A stretch of DNA of 64,000 nt from Gammaproteobacteria bacterium (GTDB taxonomy: Bacteria > Pseudomonadota > Gammaproteobacteria > Steroidobacterales > Steroidobacteraceae). Below are positions 1 through 9,603 of the stretch, piece after piece. The DNA lies in NCBI GenBank assembly GCA_028293745.1, contig JAQGOF010000204.1, forward strand, positions 1-64,000, given 5' to 3'. The position numbers were made by a program, and so were the translations under genes. The notes below the pieces were generated by a model. The model worked only from the letters and a program-made list of their open reading frames with translations, made no database searches and was not told the DNA's origin. The number at the start of each line of letters is the position of its first letter. Position 1 is the stretch's first letter.

Positions 1-197
1 AAGCGCGTGATCAGAGTCCCATCGGTGTCGAAAACGTCAACGAACCCGTTTCCCGGTCCTTTCATGTCGTCGTGCTTTAGCGCGTCCTGCTTTGCGTACG
101 TCACGAACAGATTGCCGTCAATGAGGGTAATGCCGAACGTGAGTAGCCGGCGAAATACCCGCAAGTTCAATTCTTTCCTGGCCGGACTGATGCGCAT
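1..197 (-). pseudogene. TIGR03118-like beta-propeller protein, C-terminal part running off the left edge; appears to lack its N-terminal half
   Basis: Minus-strand translation ...LLTFGITLIDGNLFVTYAKQDALKHDDMKGPGNGFVDVFDTDGTLITR matches the mid-protein motif I associate with TIGR03118; no plausible N-terminal half upstream of the ATG at 197. Confidence 0.45.
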
Positions 198-306
198 CAA
201 ATTGACATGCATCAAGGCGGCGCAGCGCGCAAACCCTATCATTCCATTGCCGCGGCCAGGCCGCAGAGCATCACCGTGATGTTAGTCAGTGGAAGTGAGG
301 GTAACT

Positions 307-801
307 ATGACACACAAGAAAGCGCTGGAGACTCCATACGAGGTCAAGGGCCCTCGAATCAGGACGAGCGCATCGATGCACCTGGCTGTCGTGGTACTCG
401 CTTTCGCGCTGGCAGCGCTCGCCTTCGCGCTGGGAGGACACGCTGCCGAGCGGAACAACAATAACCAGCAGACCGATGACAATCAGATGCCGAAGATTAC
501 CGTCGAGGCCGACCATGAAGTTCAAAAGAGGCAAGTAGGGACGAGCTACACCGGCATCCCCATCGAGGAGGTGACGTTGACCCGCCGCGTAGGGTTTCGT
601 GATCTCGATCTCAACAACCCTTCAGGACGGGCTGAGCTCGACAAACGTATCAAGGAAGTGGCCAAGGAGGCCTGCAAACAGCTACAGCAACTCTATCCGC
701 TGGAGGAGTGGCAGACTGATACAGACACCTGTATCGCAAATGCAGTCAAGAACGCCAGGGCCCAGGAGCAGGCCATCTTCGCCTCGTACCAGAGGAAGTA
801 G
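307..801 (+). CDS. UrcA family protein with N-terminal signal/TM segment
   Basis: ORF 289..801; VGFRDLDLNNPSGRAELDKRIKEVAKEACKQL...C motif typical of UrcA family. Confidence 0.75.
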   Translation: MTHKKALETPYEVKGPRIRTSASMHLAVVVLAFALAALAFALGGHAAERNNNNQQTDDNQMPKITVEADHEVQKRQVGTSYTGIPIEEVTLTRRVGFRDLDLNNPSGRAELDKRIKEVAKEACKQLQQLYPLEEWQTDTDTCIANAVKNARAQEQAIFASYQRK

Positions 802-839
802 CGATCTTCCGTCCGGTACGCGAGCCAGCTGGTCCGCCA

Positions 840-1035
840 GGCGCCGGCTCTTGGGTGAACTCGCCTGGCCCTGCCGAACGAATTCCAGGTGCACCGTACT
901 GTTCCCTTTGGGACTGCCCTCGATCCGCCAGTCCTGGGTCAGGTGATCTGCATCGATGAAACGCCATGTCGTCGAGTGGAAATGCCTGGCATGCGCTTCG
1001 AGATTCGTGGCTTCGCTCACCACCTGTCTGCGCAA
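840..1035 (-). pseudogene. C-terminal remnant resembling a DUF1579/SRPBCC-type protein
   Basis: HFHSTTWRFIDADHLTQDWRIEGSPKGNSTVHLEFVRQGQ in ORF 682..1035; no N-terminal domain. Confidence 0.3.
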
Positions 1036-1280
1036 CAGCGCGCACCAGCGTCAAGGGATCCTGGCGAGACAATGCCTTTGACACGCCGGAGTCGCTAACC
1101 GAGCGGGAACAGGATGTGCTTCGGCTGATGGCAAGCGGTATCAACGACCGGGAAATTGCCGATGCGCTGTTGCTCAGCGAGGGGACGGTCAAGAATCATA
1201 TCTCCAGCATCTTCTCAAAGCTGGGCGTAACCGACCGTACCAAGGCGGTCCTGCATGCCATCGTGAAGGGATTGGTATAG
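1020..1280 (+). pseudogene. LuxR/NarL-type HTH C-terminal remnant lacking a receiver domain
   Basis: LTEREQDVLRLMASGINDREIADALLLSEGTVKNHISSIFSKLGVTDRTKAVLHAI; upstream in-frame residues are not receiver-like. Confidence 0.6.
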
Positions 1281-1355
1281 CGGACTGTAGCGCTCGTCGT
1301 TTGCGTGTCACCTGGTACTTGGCTGTGTTTGAGACGCTAACCGGAGGCAGCGATT

Positions 1356-1787
1356 ATGACCAAGGCGCGATTCGACCGGCACAGCTCGCTCGTCACCCTG
1401 GGCCTGCCTGCACTTCTGGGCGTCGGAATTGCCGTGAGCCTTGGAGTCCGCGCAGCCGATGACAAAGGATGGTACACGGCCGACCAGGCAACCCGGGGCC
1501 ATCCCGCGTACAACAGTTACTGTGCGCAATGCCATGGACCGCAACTGACGGGAGCAATGGGACCGCCCCTCGTCGGCGATGCGTTCCTCAACAAGTGGAC
1601 ACATAAGCCGCTGATCGAGCTGTTCAACTACGAACAGTCCAAGATGCCCCCGACCAACCCCGGCTCGGTCCCGGAGGACAAGATGTGGCTGATCACGGCT
1701 TACATTTTACAGAAGAACGGTTTCCCGGCCGGCTCCACGCCCCTGAATGCGCAGACCGCGGCGCGACCCTTAGTCAAGTCGCCGTGA
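1356..1787 (+). CDS. c-type cytochrome, exported
   Basis: Signal-like N-terminus and single CAQCH heme motif, distal Met region. Confidence 0.8.
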   Translation: MTKARFDRHSSLVTLGLPALLGVGIAVSLGVRAADDKGWYTADQATRGHPAYNSYCAQCHGPQLTGAMGPPLVGDAFLNKWTHKPLIELFNYEQSKMPPTNPGSVPEDKMWLITAYILQKNGFPAGSTPLNAQTAARPLVKSP

Positions 1788-1871
1788 GCTTGCCGTGCGA
1801 GCCAGAGGCCTTTTCCCTGCCGCCAGCTGCTTCCGCCCGTCGCGGAAGCCGTCCGTGCCACGCCGCTGCGG

Positions 1872-2351
1872 CTACGGCCGCAAGAACTCCAGAGTCACTT
1901 CTGGAATCTGCTGCTCGAGCCAGGCCGCCATCGCCCGCTCCTGTTCCAGGTGCTCGTTGCACATCCGGGCAACATCGGGCTCCTCCAGCATCAGCGCTGC
2001 AGCGCCCAAAGAGACATAGGCCGCGATTTCAAAGTGCCTCCATGTGTACGCGGTCAGGCAGTCCTTCACGGCCTCGTCCGGTGCTACAGCCACGGCGTAA
2101 GCCTGGGCAATTCCGAGGAAACGGCTTGCCAGGTCTTTGAACGTGGACGTGTCGGAGCCCAGCTTCTTCAGGCACCTCTCAATGCGCTCGACCTGGCCAA
2201 GTGTTTCCCGCCAATGCTCCCGAAACCGCGCCGCGAGATCGGGATAGCGGGAGAGCCTGTCCGCGAGCCGGTCCAGAGTATCAACACTGGCCCGCTCCAT
2301 CGCGTGCGCATCGCGCAGCCAGGCTACGAGCGTCTGTTTGTTCTTGGTCAT
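1872..2351 (-). CDS. DUF892/YciE-like ferritin-like protein
   Basis: Helical 159 aa protein with LRDAHAMERASVDTLDRLADRL...HFEIAAYVSLGAAA...HLEQERAMAAWLEQQIP pattern. Confidence 0.65.
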   Translation of the reverse strand: MTKNKQTLVAWLRDAHAMERASVDTLDRLADRLSRYPDLAARFREHWRETLGQVERIERCLKKLGSDTSTFKDLASRFLGIAQAYAVAVAPDEAVKDCLTAYTWRHFEIAAYVSLGAAALMLEEPDVARMCNEHLEQERAMAAWLEQQIPEVTLEFLRP

Positions 2352-2405
2352 GGCTTCACTCCATTTGTGATCGCGGCCGCGTCTGCTGCTGTAGCGGCCA
2401 CCAGG

Positions 2406-2912
2406 CTACTTCGCTATGGCATTTGCGCTCGGTGTTGTTGCCTCCTCCGGTGACACGGACACCGCTTCCGACTGCCCGGTATCCGGGCTGAACATGTCGC
2501 GATAGAGTTTCCAGCCTCCATTGACCTTCTTCCAGATACGAATGTATTTGCCGCCTTCGACGTTTTCGCCAACGCGAACATTCCTCACGTTGTAGATGCC
2601 CTGCTCGATGGCAACATCCCCCTTCACTACACTCCAGGTCGTGTCGTTGCCGAAACTGATGTACTTGTCCATGTTGGCTTGGAAGAAGGCGGCGATGGCC
2701 GGCTTGCCTTCAATGGCTGGATGCCGCGGCGGAAGGATCTGAGCGTCGTCCGTGTAGTGCGCCGCCGTAGTTAGAGCATCGCCCAGGTTGAAGTCGCGCG
2801 AGACAGCCGTGGTCACTGTCCCCGGAAGCGGGCCCTCCTCCGGGTTGGCGCAGCTGGCGAGATCTGCGCAGGCCATCAGCATCAAGGTGGTCGCCACGGT
2901 ATGGATTCGCAT
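2406..2912 (-). CDS. SnoaL/DUF4440-like lipoprotein
   Basis: MRIHTVATTLMLMACADLASC lipobox-like start; ALTTAAHYTDDAQILPPRHPAIEGKPAIAAFFQ...GGWKLYRDMFS. Confidence 0.7.
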   Translation of the reverse strand: MRIHTVATTLMLMACADLASCANPEEGPLPGTVTTAVSRDFNLGDALTTAAHYTDDAQILPPRHPAIEGKPAIAAFFQANMDKYISFGNDTTWSVVKGDVAIEQGIYNVRNVRVGENVEGGKYIRIWKKVNGGWKLYRDMFSPDTGQSEAVSVSPEEATTPSANAIAK

Positions 2913-3070
2913 GGGTAGTCCTCCGCTGCTGTGGAGTGGGATTTTGGACCTAACCGGCCAACTATCCCAATAGCGGCGAAGACACCCGGCTGCTCCTCGC
3001 AGCCGGGTGTCCATACTTCCTACGCCGTCAAGCGACGTCCAAGATCAAGTTGCTGCAAAGCAGCAACAAA

Positions 3071-4807
3071 CTACCAGCGAGCCGGCTCTCCAGTGTTGGC
3101 GTCGAGTAGCAGACGGCGTGAATCACGGTCGCCATGCCCACCATGCCCGCCGTCCTCGTCCTCATCGAAACTGAACAGACTATCGAGCGATCCGGCGACC
3201 TGGTCGAAGGACCCTCCTTGCGCAACAGATTTGCCCGAGGCCGCATCGATCCGGCCTAGAGTGAAATTGTCCTCGATGAAGCGCAGCACGGAGGTCTGGT
3301 CAGTTGCCGTGTGATCGACATAGTTCCGCCGCGCAAACGGCGAGATCACGAGGAAGGGCTGCCGCGGGCCATAACCACAGCGACCCAACACGGCGCCCGC
3401 GACCGGAACGCCGCATTGACCGGGACCTGTCAGGGCATCCGAGCTCGATGGCAGGGCGCTGAGCGCCGAAGCGTTGACCAGCGGCGGATAGACATGGTCG
3501 TACCAACCGTCTGAATCGTCGTAGAGGACAATGATTGCCGTGTCATTCCAGTATTTCGACGTCATGACCGTATTCACGACCTGCACGATGAAGTGCTGCT
3601 CCAGGAGCGGATCCGAATACGCGGCGTGACCGTCCATGAAGCCGGGCGCCTTGAGGAAGGTCACCGCCGGCAACTTGACGTCTGGCTGGAAGCCTGTGAT
3701 GTCATAAGTCCGGCTCGTTGCTCCCGACACACTGTTGATCGTGAAGAGCGCACTCAGGTCATATTGGTGCTTTGCCTGATCCGTCAAGCCGACCATGGCG
3801 GGCGAGCTCGGCGGCAGATGGGTCAGATTCTGCGTCGAGGCAAAGTACTGAAACGGCTCGTGATGGCCGATGTAGTCCTGCTTCACGGAACCGTCGCTCG
3901 CCTTGTGAATTGAGTTGCAATTGCCGAAGCCACCCTGGAACCAGCCCCAACTCACTGCCTTGGCGTTCAGAAGATCACCCACATTCTTGCTGGGGCTGTC
4001 GAGTTTCACCTGGGTTGAGCCCAGAGGATTGCAGACATCGCCGAAGGGACGGGGATCGTTCAGGATCGTCCCGCCACCGGTATTGCCATTGCTGTCGCTG
4101 CCCGCAACCGTCACGGTCTGTGAGCCGCTGGCGCCGGTCGACTGATTGATACCTGGTACGGGACCAAAGCCCGTCTGGGTAGCCCCGGTGACACCGTGAG
4201 TATTGCCCGCGACGAGGTTGATCGCGCCCGGTGTCGACGGGCCGTACGTTGTACTGAAGGAATTGTCACTTATCGCGAAATGCTGCGCGTAGTTCCACAG
4301 CGCAGTGACGGTATTCCCATCGTAGTAGCCCATGACCGTCGACTTGTCCGGCGCGCAATTGGCCGCAGCGGAACTGAGCTTCTGCACCACGAGGTCCATC
4401 TGGCCGGCGTGATAGGCCGCCTGCTCGTCGGTGTAGTTGTGATCTTCATCGCAGGTGGTCGCCTGATTGCGGCCGAGGCGGAATGGTTGAATCGTGCCGG
4501 TACCCGCGACATTGAGGGTCGGATTGTTGGGCGGGGCGGCCGGGCCGGTGAGCAACCCATTGATTGCAGGCGTGTCCGATGCCGCCTTGAAGACGGGTTC
4601 GCCGGCCGTGCTGTTCGCGGCGACTGGATATGTCCCGAAATAATGGTCGAAGGAGACGTTCTCCTGAAAGATCACGATGACGTGTTTAATCGGCGTCGCA
4701 GTCGCTGGTTCGCTCGCCAAGCTCGGCAAAGCGAAGCCGGTCGCCACAGTGGCCGTCATTGCAAGCGACACGATTCGGGCAATCTGCCCAATGTTGTTAT
4801 GAGTCAT
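3071..4807 (-). CDS. phosphoesterase family protein (phospholipase C / acid phosphatase-like), exported
   Basis: KHVIVIFQENVSFDHYFGTYP near N-terminus; signal peptide; YDDSDGWYDHVYPP motif. Confidence 0.8.
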   Translation of the reverse strand: MTHNNIGQIARIVSLAMTATVATGFALPSLASEPATATPIKHVIVIFQENVSFDHYFGTYPVAANSTAGEPVFKAASDTPAINGLLTGPAAPPNNPTLNVAGTGTIQPFRLGRNQATTCDEDHNYTDEQAAYHAGQMDLVVQKLSSAAANCAPDKSTVMGYYDGNTVTALWNYAQHFAISDNSFSTTYGPSTPGAINLVAGNTHGVTGATQTGFGPVPGINQSTGASGSQTVTVAGSDSNGNTGGGTILNDPRPFGDVCNPLGSTQVKLDSPSKNVGDLLNAKAVSWGWFQGGFGNCNSIHKASDGSVKQDYIGHHEPFQYFASTQNLTHLPPSSPAMVGLTDQAKHQYDLSALFTINSVSGATSRTYDITGFQPDVKLPAVTFLKAPGFMDGHAAYSDPLLEQHFIVQVVNTVMTSKYWNDTAIIVLYDDSDGWYDHVYPPLVNASALSALPSSSDALTGPGQCGVPVAGAVLGRCGYGPRQPFLVISPFARRNYVDHTATDQTSVLRFIEDNFTLGRIDAASGKSVAQGGSFDQVAGSLDSLFSFDEDEDGGHGGHGDRDSRRLLLDANTGEPARW

Positions 4808-5114
4808 GGTCCTCTCTCTCTCCGGTATGGGATCTAAGGTCACGCTAAAGCATCAGCCCGCGTACAAACCTTCACTATAGGCAAGGCATATGACAGCAAT
4901 TTGGCGCAGCGCCCTTCGGAGGCGGCAGGTTGCTCTGATTCTGCGGGGAGCCTGACAGGTGTCTGTTTCAGTTCGGCGACGCCGGCAGGACTGTGCGTTC
5001 CCCGCGTTGCCGGGGGGCTCACTTATGTAGAAACGGGCGTCCGGAAGGCCCAAAGTGGCGTTAGTCCCCAATCTGCCTTATCCTGTCTTCACAACAATAA
5101 CTAAAGCGCCTCTT

Positions 5115-6359
5115 ATGAGCGCCCTCCGCCCGCTTCGCATCCTCGAGATCGCTACGAGTGGCACCGTAGGGACGCCGGACATGGGGCCGGTCTCCACGAC
5201 GATATGCGCTCTTGCGAATGGATTCGCACGCGTCGGACATTCGGTAACTGTTTCAGACCGGCGCTCCACAAAGCGCCGAGCGAGCGTGGATCCCCGCGTA
5301 GACGTCGTGACCGTGCCCGTGAGGAAAGATGGGCCACCCCGGCTAGCTGCTCTCTCGGCGGTAGGGCGACGTCTCTATGCCTGGTGGGATGCGTTGCGGT
5401 ATCTGCTGTCACTTCGTGGTCTTCTGAGGCTCCAGACGTTTGACGTCGTGCACGTTCATGACGAAGCGCTGGCGTGTCTGCTTTCGCTAATGATCCCCGG
5501 GCGTTTCTACTACACCTCACACACCTCCATTTGGGCGCTGAAGCGGGCCCAGGGAGAGAAGCTGTCGTTCGGTGAAGGGTTGGACGCCGCGATTGAATCG
5601 TTCGCGATACGCAATTCGCGCGCAACCATCGCTCTGAGTGACTACCTCGCCCCGCAAGTCCCCGGTGCCCTCATCGAAACGATCGCGCATGGCATTGAGG
5701 CCCAGAGCTGGCGACCACTGGAGCGGACTACGTCGCGCGTGGCCCTGGGGATGAGCTGCGATGACTTCGTCGCCGTGTTTGTGGGGCGCATACATCCGCA
5801 AAAAGGCCTGGACGTTCTGATAGAGGCGGTACGGAAGATCGCCTGTGATCGGCCTCGATTTCAACTGTTTGTGATCGGATCACACGGAGGCCACTACAGT
5901 GCCCGGGAGCGTCCCTCAGTCTACGCAATCGACCTGCTCAGGCGTGCCGTGGGCGCACCCATTCGGTTCGTAGGCTTCCTTGATCATCATTCAACCGAGT
6001 TACGGCAATACCTCTCGGCAGCCGACGTCGCAGTCGTTCCTTCGCGCCATGAGCCATTTGGCTACGTTGCGCTCGAGGCGCTGGCAATGTCGTTGCCGGT
6101 GATTGCATCGCGCACTGGTGGCCTGGCACAAACCATTACTGATGATGTCGGCTTACTCGTGGCGCCCGGCGACGCCTCCGCGCTGGCTTTCGCAATGGGC
6201 AGTGCGCACGATGAGCCAATGCGGCTTCGCGCCTGGAGCGAGAAGTGCCGTGCCCGCGTTGAGTATGTTTACAGTCGCGAGCAGTCCGTGGCTCGACACT
6301 TGGCCCTCTTTATGAAGGATGTGCAAGAGCCTGCATTCCATCTGGAGACCTCTCCATGA
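5115..6359 (+). CDS. glycosyltransferase family 4
   Basis: VFVGRIHPQKGLDVLIEA, ADVAVVPSRHEPFGYVALEALAMSLPVIASRTGGL. Confidence 0.85.
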   Translation: MSALRPLRILEIATSGTVGTPDMGPVSTTICALANGFARVGHSVTVSDRRSTKRRASVDPRVDVVTVPVRKDGPPRLAALSAVGRRLYAWWDALRYLLSLRGLLRLQTFDVVHVHDEALACLLSLMIPGRFYYTSHTSIWALKRAQGEKLSFGEGLDAAIESFAIRNSRATIALSDYLAPQVPGALIETIAHGIEAQSWRPLERTTSRVALGMSCDDFVAVFVGRIHPQKGLDVLIEAVRKIACDRPRFQLFVIGSHGGHYSARERPSVYAIDLLRRAVGAPIRFVGFLDHHSTELRQYLSAADVAVVPSRHEPFGYVALEALAMSLPVIASRTGGLAQTITDDVGLLVAPGDASALAFAMGSAHDEPMRLRAWSEKCRARVEYVYSREQSVARHLALFMKDVQEPAFHLETSP

Positions 6360-7954
6360 CCCACAGACTGGTCATGCTCGGAGTGGATGGTCTTGACTGG
6401 GAGCTGGTGAAAGACTGGGCTGCGCAAGGTCACTTACCCGTGCTGCGCCGCTTGCTCGAGCAATCTCACGCCCTGTTGCTCGGAGAGTCGAACCGCCCGT
6501 TGCCGGGATCGGTCTGGACCGACATCGCCACCGGCGTGTCGGCTGCCAAGCACGGCTTTCAACACGAGGAGCAACTGCGCCTCGGCTCCTACCAGATCGA
6601 AAAAGTGGATGCGAGCCGCGTAGCCAGCCCACCCTTCTACAAAACCCTCAGCGACGCGGGCGTAAGTTGCGCGGTCGTCGACTTTCCCATCGATTATCCG
6701 ATCGACGGCTTCAATGGCCTGCAGGTCGTTGATTGGGCGAGCGAATTCAAGCTATGGCATTTCGAGACGCGGCCCCGGAATCTGGCCGCGCAACTCGAAG
6801 CCCGCTACGGCCGCCACCCGCTGACCCACTACCCCGGCACCCGCGGCGGCCTGGACAATCTGCTCGCGCTCAAACGCAACTTGATGCGGGGAATCGATAT
6901 CAAGCGCAACTTCTGCGCCGACCTCCTCCAGCAGCACGCGCACGAGTTCATCTTTTTCAACTTTTGCGAGCTGCACAAAGCTGGCCATTTCTTCTGGCAG
7001 TTTCACGACCGCGAGCATCCTCAGTTCACGGATGCCGAGCCGCAGCTCGTCGATTCGCTGCGGGAGTCGTACGAATACATGGACCGTGCACTCGGTACCG
7101 TCCTCCAGCAACTCGGCAGCGACGATGACTTGATACTGCTCACGGACCGCGGCATGTATGCCGACCATCGGGGTGATCATCTCGTCGATGAGATGTTGGT
7201 GAAACTGGGCCTGGCGGCGCAACGAGGCGAATCAACCGCAGCCGCCTCAGGATCCTGGCGCAGCCGGCTGCTCGCAGCTCGTGCCGCCAGACAGGCTTTC
7301 CGCTCGGTGGCACAGCGGCTCCCCCACAAGGTCCGCGAGGCACTGCTGCCCGTCCACAGGGCCATGATCGGGGCGCCTGCGCCCTGGGATTGGACGCGGA
7401 CCCAGGTTTTCCGGCTGCCCAGTGTTGGAAACAGCTATCTGCGCGTCAACCTTGCCGGACGCGAGCCTGCCGGCATTGTGGCGCCGGGCGATCAGTACAA
7501 CACTCTGCTGGCTCACATTGAAACGCAATTTCGAGCGTTGCTTGACCCTTCAACCGGCGATAGCATCGTCGAAGACGTGTACTTCCCGACCGATCACTTC
7601 GAGGGACCTAAATCCAACGAGCTTCCGGATATCGCCATCGTGTGGAACTCGCGGCGGCCAATCAGTGCCGTCATGTCAGAAGCTCTCGGCACTGTCAGCG
7701 GACAGCAGGCAGTAGAGCGCTCGGGCAATCATCGGCCGGAAGGTTTCGCGTTGTTCCGTGGCCCCTCCTTCGCGGCACATGTCCGTACGGATCAGGGTGA
7801 TGCCCGGCAGATCGCACCTGCGATCCTCAATGTCTTCGGGATACAGATGCCCGCGCACTACGACCTGCAGGCGCCCGAGTCGATTTTGACGAGCCCATTC
7901 CCTCGCGCCGCGCGTACGAGTCCGCCGTCCCGGCCTTCCATGCAAGTGGCCTGA
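6356..7954 (+). CDS. alkaline phosphatase superfamily / type I phosphodiesterase-like protein
   Basis: MLGVDGLDWELVKDWAAQGHLPVLRRL...PGSVWTDIATG...RSGNHRPEGFALFRGP; ATGA overlap with upstream GT4 gene. Confidence 0.75.
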   Translation: MTHRLVMLGVDGLDWELVKDWAAQGHLPVLRRLLEQSHALLLGESNRPLPGSVWTDIATGVSAAKHGFQHEEQLRLGSYQIEKVDASRVASPPFYKTLSDAGVSCAVVDFPIDYPIDGFNGLQVVDWASEFKLWHFETRPRNLAAQLEARYGRHPLTHYPGTRGGLDNLLALKRNLMRGIDIKRNFCADLLQQHAHEFIFFNFCELHKAGHFFWQFHDREHPQFTDAEPQLVDSLRESYEYMDRALGTVLQQLGSDDDLILLTDRGMYADHRGDHLVDEMLVKLGLAAQRGESTAAASGSWRSRLLAARAARQAFRSVAQRLPHKVREALLPVHRAMIGAPAPWDWTRTQVFRLPSVGNSYLRVNLAGREPAGIVAPGDQYNTLLAHIETQFRALLDPSTGDSIVEDVYFPTDHFEGPKSNELPDIAIVWNSRRPISAVMSEALGTVSGQQAVERSGNHRPEGFALFRGPSFAAHVRTDQGDARQIAPAILNVFGIQMPAHYDLQAPESILTSPFPRAARTSPPSRPSMQVA

Positions 7955-8169
7955 AGTCGGCTTTACATATTGCTTTGGCATCCGCCGCCACGGCCGAGGG
8001 GCCGGGCCACGGCGGCTTCAAAGCGCATCGCAGCAGCGACTTCACATTTCCTGCCCCCATAGCGCGCCCACCCTTCAGTCACCCGTGAAGGCGTCGATAT
8101 CTCATTGAGCGTTGCAGGGAAGGCGTCCGCTATTCATGGATGGCCGACTAATTCCCTGTGGGGTTCGAC

Positions 8170-9231
8170 ATGCCAGGTCGCGATCGAAGCTGGATCAGAG
8201 TTGCTTTGCTCCTGTGCGGGGCCCTCTCCATCCCTTACTGCCTCGCCGAATCCGAAAGTATGAGCTCCCCGGGCACGGGTCTGGGCACCGGCACGGACCC
8301 GCACACCCTGCTCGCTGACTTCCGCCGCCCAGCGGCAATGCCCGTCATCAAAAGCAACCCGACCACGCCGGAGAAAGTCGCTCTCGGGCAAATGTTGTTT
8401 TTCGATCCCCGGCTCTCGGGCTCAGGAGTCATTTCCTGCGCCACGTGCCACAACCCGGCGCTGGGTTGGACCGACGCGCTGCCTAAAGGCCTTGGCCACA
8501 TGGGCGGCCGCCTGCGCCGGCATACACCGACCATTCTGAATGTAGCCTATGGCGAGCCGTACTTCTGGGACGGCCGGGCCGCCACTCTGGAAGATCAAGC
8601 CAAAGGCCCCCTCACCTCCGCGGCCGAGATGAACATGCCCGCCGAAGTGGCGGTCAAGCGGATTCTGTCGATCCCCGGCTATGTCACCGCGTTTGCCTAC
8701 GCATTCCCCGCAAAGCCTGTTTCGGTAGACACCATCGCCGCGGCGATCGCCTCGTACGAGCGAACTGTTGTGTCAAACAGCGCGCCCTTCGACAAATGGG
8801 TGGCGGGAGACGAAGGCGCCATCTCGCCCGCCGCCCAGCGCGGCTTCTCCTTGTTCAATGGAAAGGCGAACTGCGCAGTCTGTCATTCAGGCTGGCGCAT
8901 GACTGACGATGGCTTCCACGATATCGGCATCAGTGGAAGCGATCGCGGCCGCGCCGAAGTGGCTCCCGGAATCGTACAGCTCGAATACGCATTCAAGACA
9001 CCCACGCTGCGCAACATCAACCAGCGGGCGCCGTACATGCACGATGGCTCGCTCGCCACGCTGCCGGCTGTTATCGACCATTACGACAATGGCTTCGCGA
9101 GCCGGCCCAGCCTCGATACCCAAATGCATCGACTCGGTCTGACGCCTGCGCAGAAAGCGGACTTGCTCGCCTTCCTGGACACCCTGACCAGTGTCGACTC
9201 GCCCGCCATCATCCCCCAGTTGCCCCAATGA
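8170..9231 (+). CDS. di-heme cytochrome c peroxidase / MauG family
   Basis: Two CXXCH motifs (CATCHN, CAVCHS), GDEGAISPAAQRGFSLFNGKANCAVCH, TPTLRNI. Confidence 0.9.
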   Translation: MPGRDRSWIRVALLLCGALSIPYCLAESESMSSPGTGLGTGTDPHTLLADFRRPAAMPVIKSNPTTPEKVALGQMLFFDPRLSGSGVISCATCHNPALGWTDALPKGLGHMGGRLRRHTPTILNVAYGEPYFWDGRAATLEDQAKGPLTSAAEMNMPAEVAVKRILSIPGYVTAFAYAFPAKPVSVDTIAAAIASYERTVVSNSAPFDKWVAGDEGAISPAAQRGFSLFNGKANCAVCHSGWRMTDDGFHDIGISGSDRGRAEVAPGIVQLEYAFKTPTLRNINQRAPYMHDGSLATLPAVIDHYDNGFASRPSLDTQMHRLGLTPAQKADLLAFLDTLTSVDSPAIIPQLPQ

Positions 9232-9578
9232 AACTCGTAGTGCCTTCGGAGAGAGTGATGAATCAAGCAGGTCTTCTTTGTCTGGTCACGGCAGTGATGC
9301 TCGCAGGCGGGGTACGCGCCGCCGCGCCAATCACGGTCACGCAAAAGGGCCTGCAATTCAGTGTTGAGGACCTGAACGTCTCCAAGGGACAGGTGGTCGT
9401 TTTCGTCAACGACGACCGCACGGCGCACAACATCACGGTGACGGGCGAGGGGCTCGCCCTCAATGGCGGCCTGCAACAGCCCGGAGCCGAATTCAAGGTC
9501 CCCTTCGCAAAGCCAGGGACCTACCAGGTGAGTTGTGGCATTCACCCGAAAATGAAGCTCAGCGTAACGGTCAAGTGA
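9228..9578 (+). CDS. cupredoxin / plastocyanin-like blue copper protein
   Basis: FVNDDRTAHNIT...GTYQVSCGIHPKMKLSVTV copper-ligand pattern; signal peptide; overlaps upstream stop. Confidence 0.85.
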   Translation: MKLVVPSERVMNQAGLLCLVTAVMLAGGVRAAAPITVTQKGLQFSVEDLNVSKGQVVVFVNDDRTAHNITVTGEGLALNGGLQQPGAEFKVPFAKPGTYQVSCGIHPKMKLSVTVK

Positions 9579-9603
9579 CAGCCGTACGCGGCGGCTTCTC
9601 ATC

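Noticed and set aside
8072-8091. Hairpin CCTTCA...TGAAGG between the phosphatase-like and peroxidase genes
   Set aside because: Only a 6-bp stem with an 8-nt loop and no U-tract; too weak to call a terminator or regulator.
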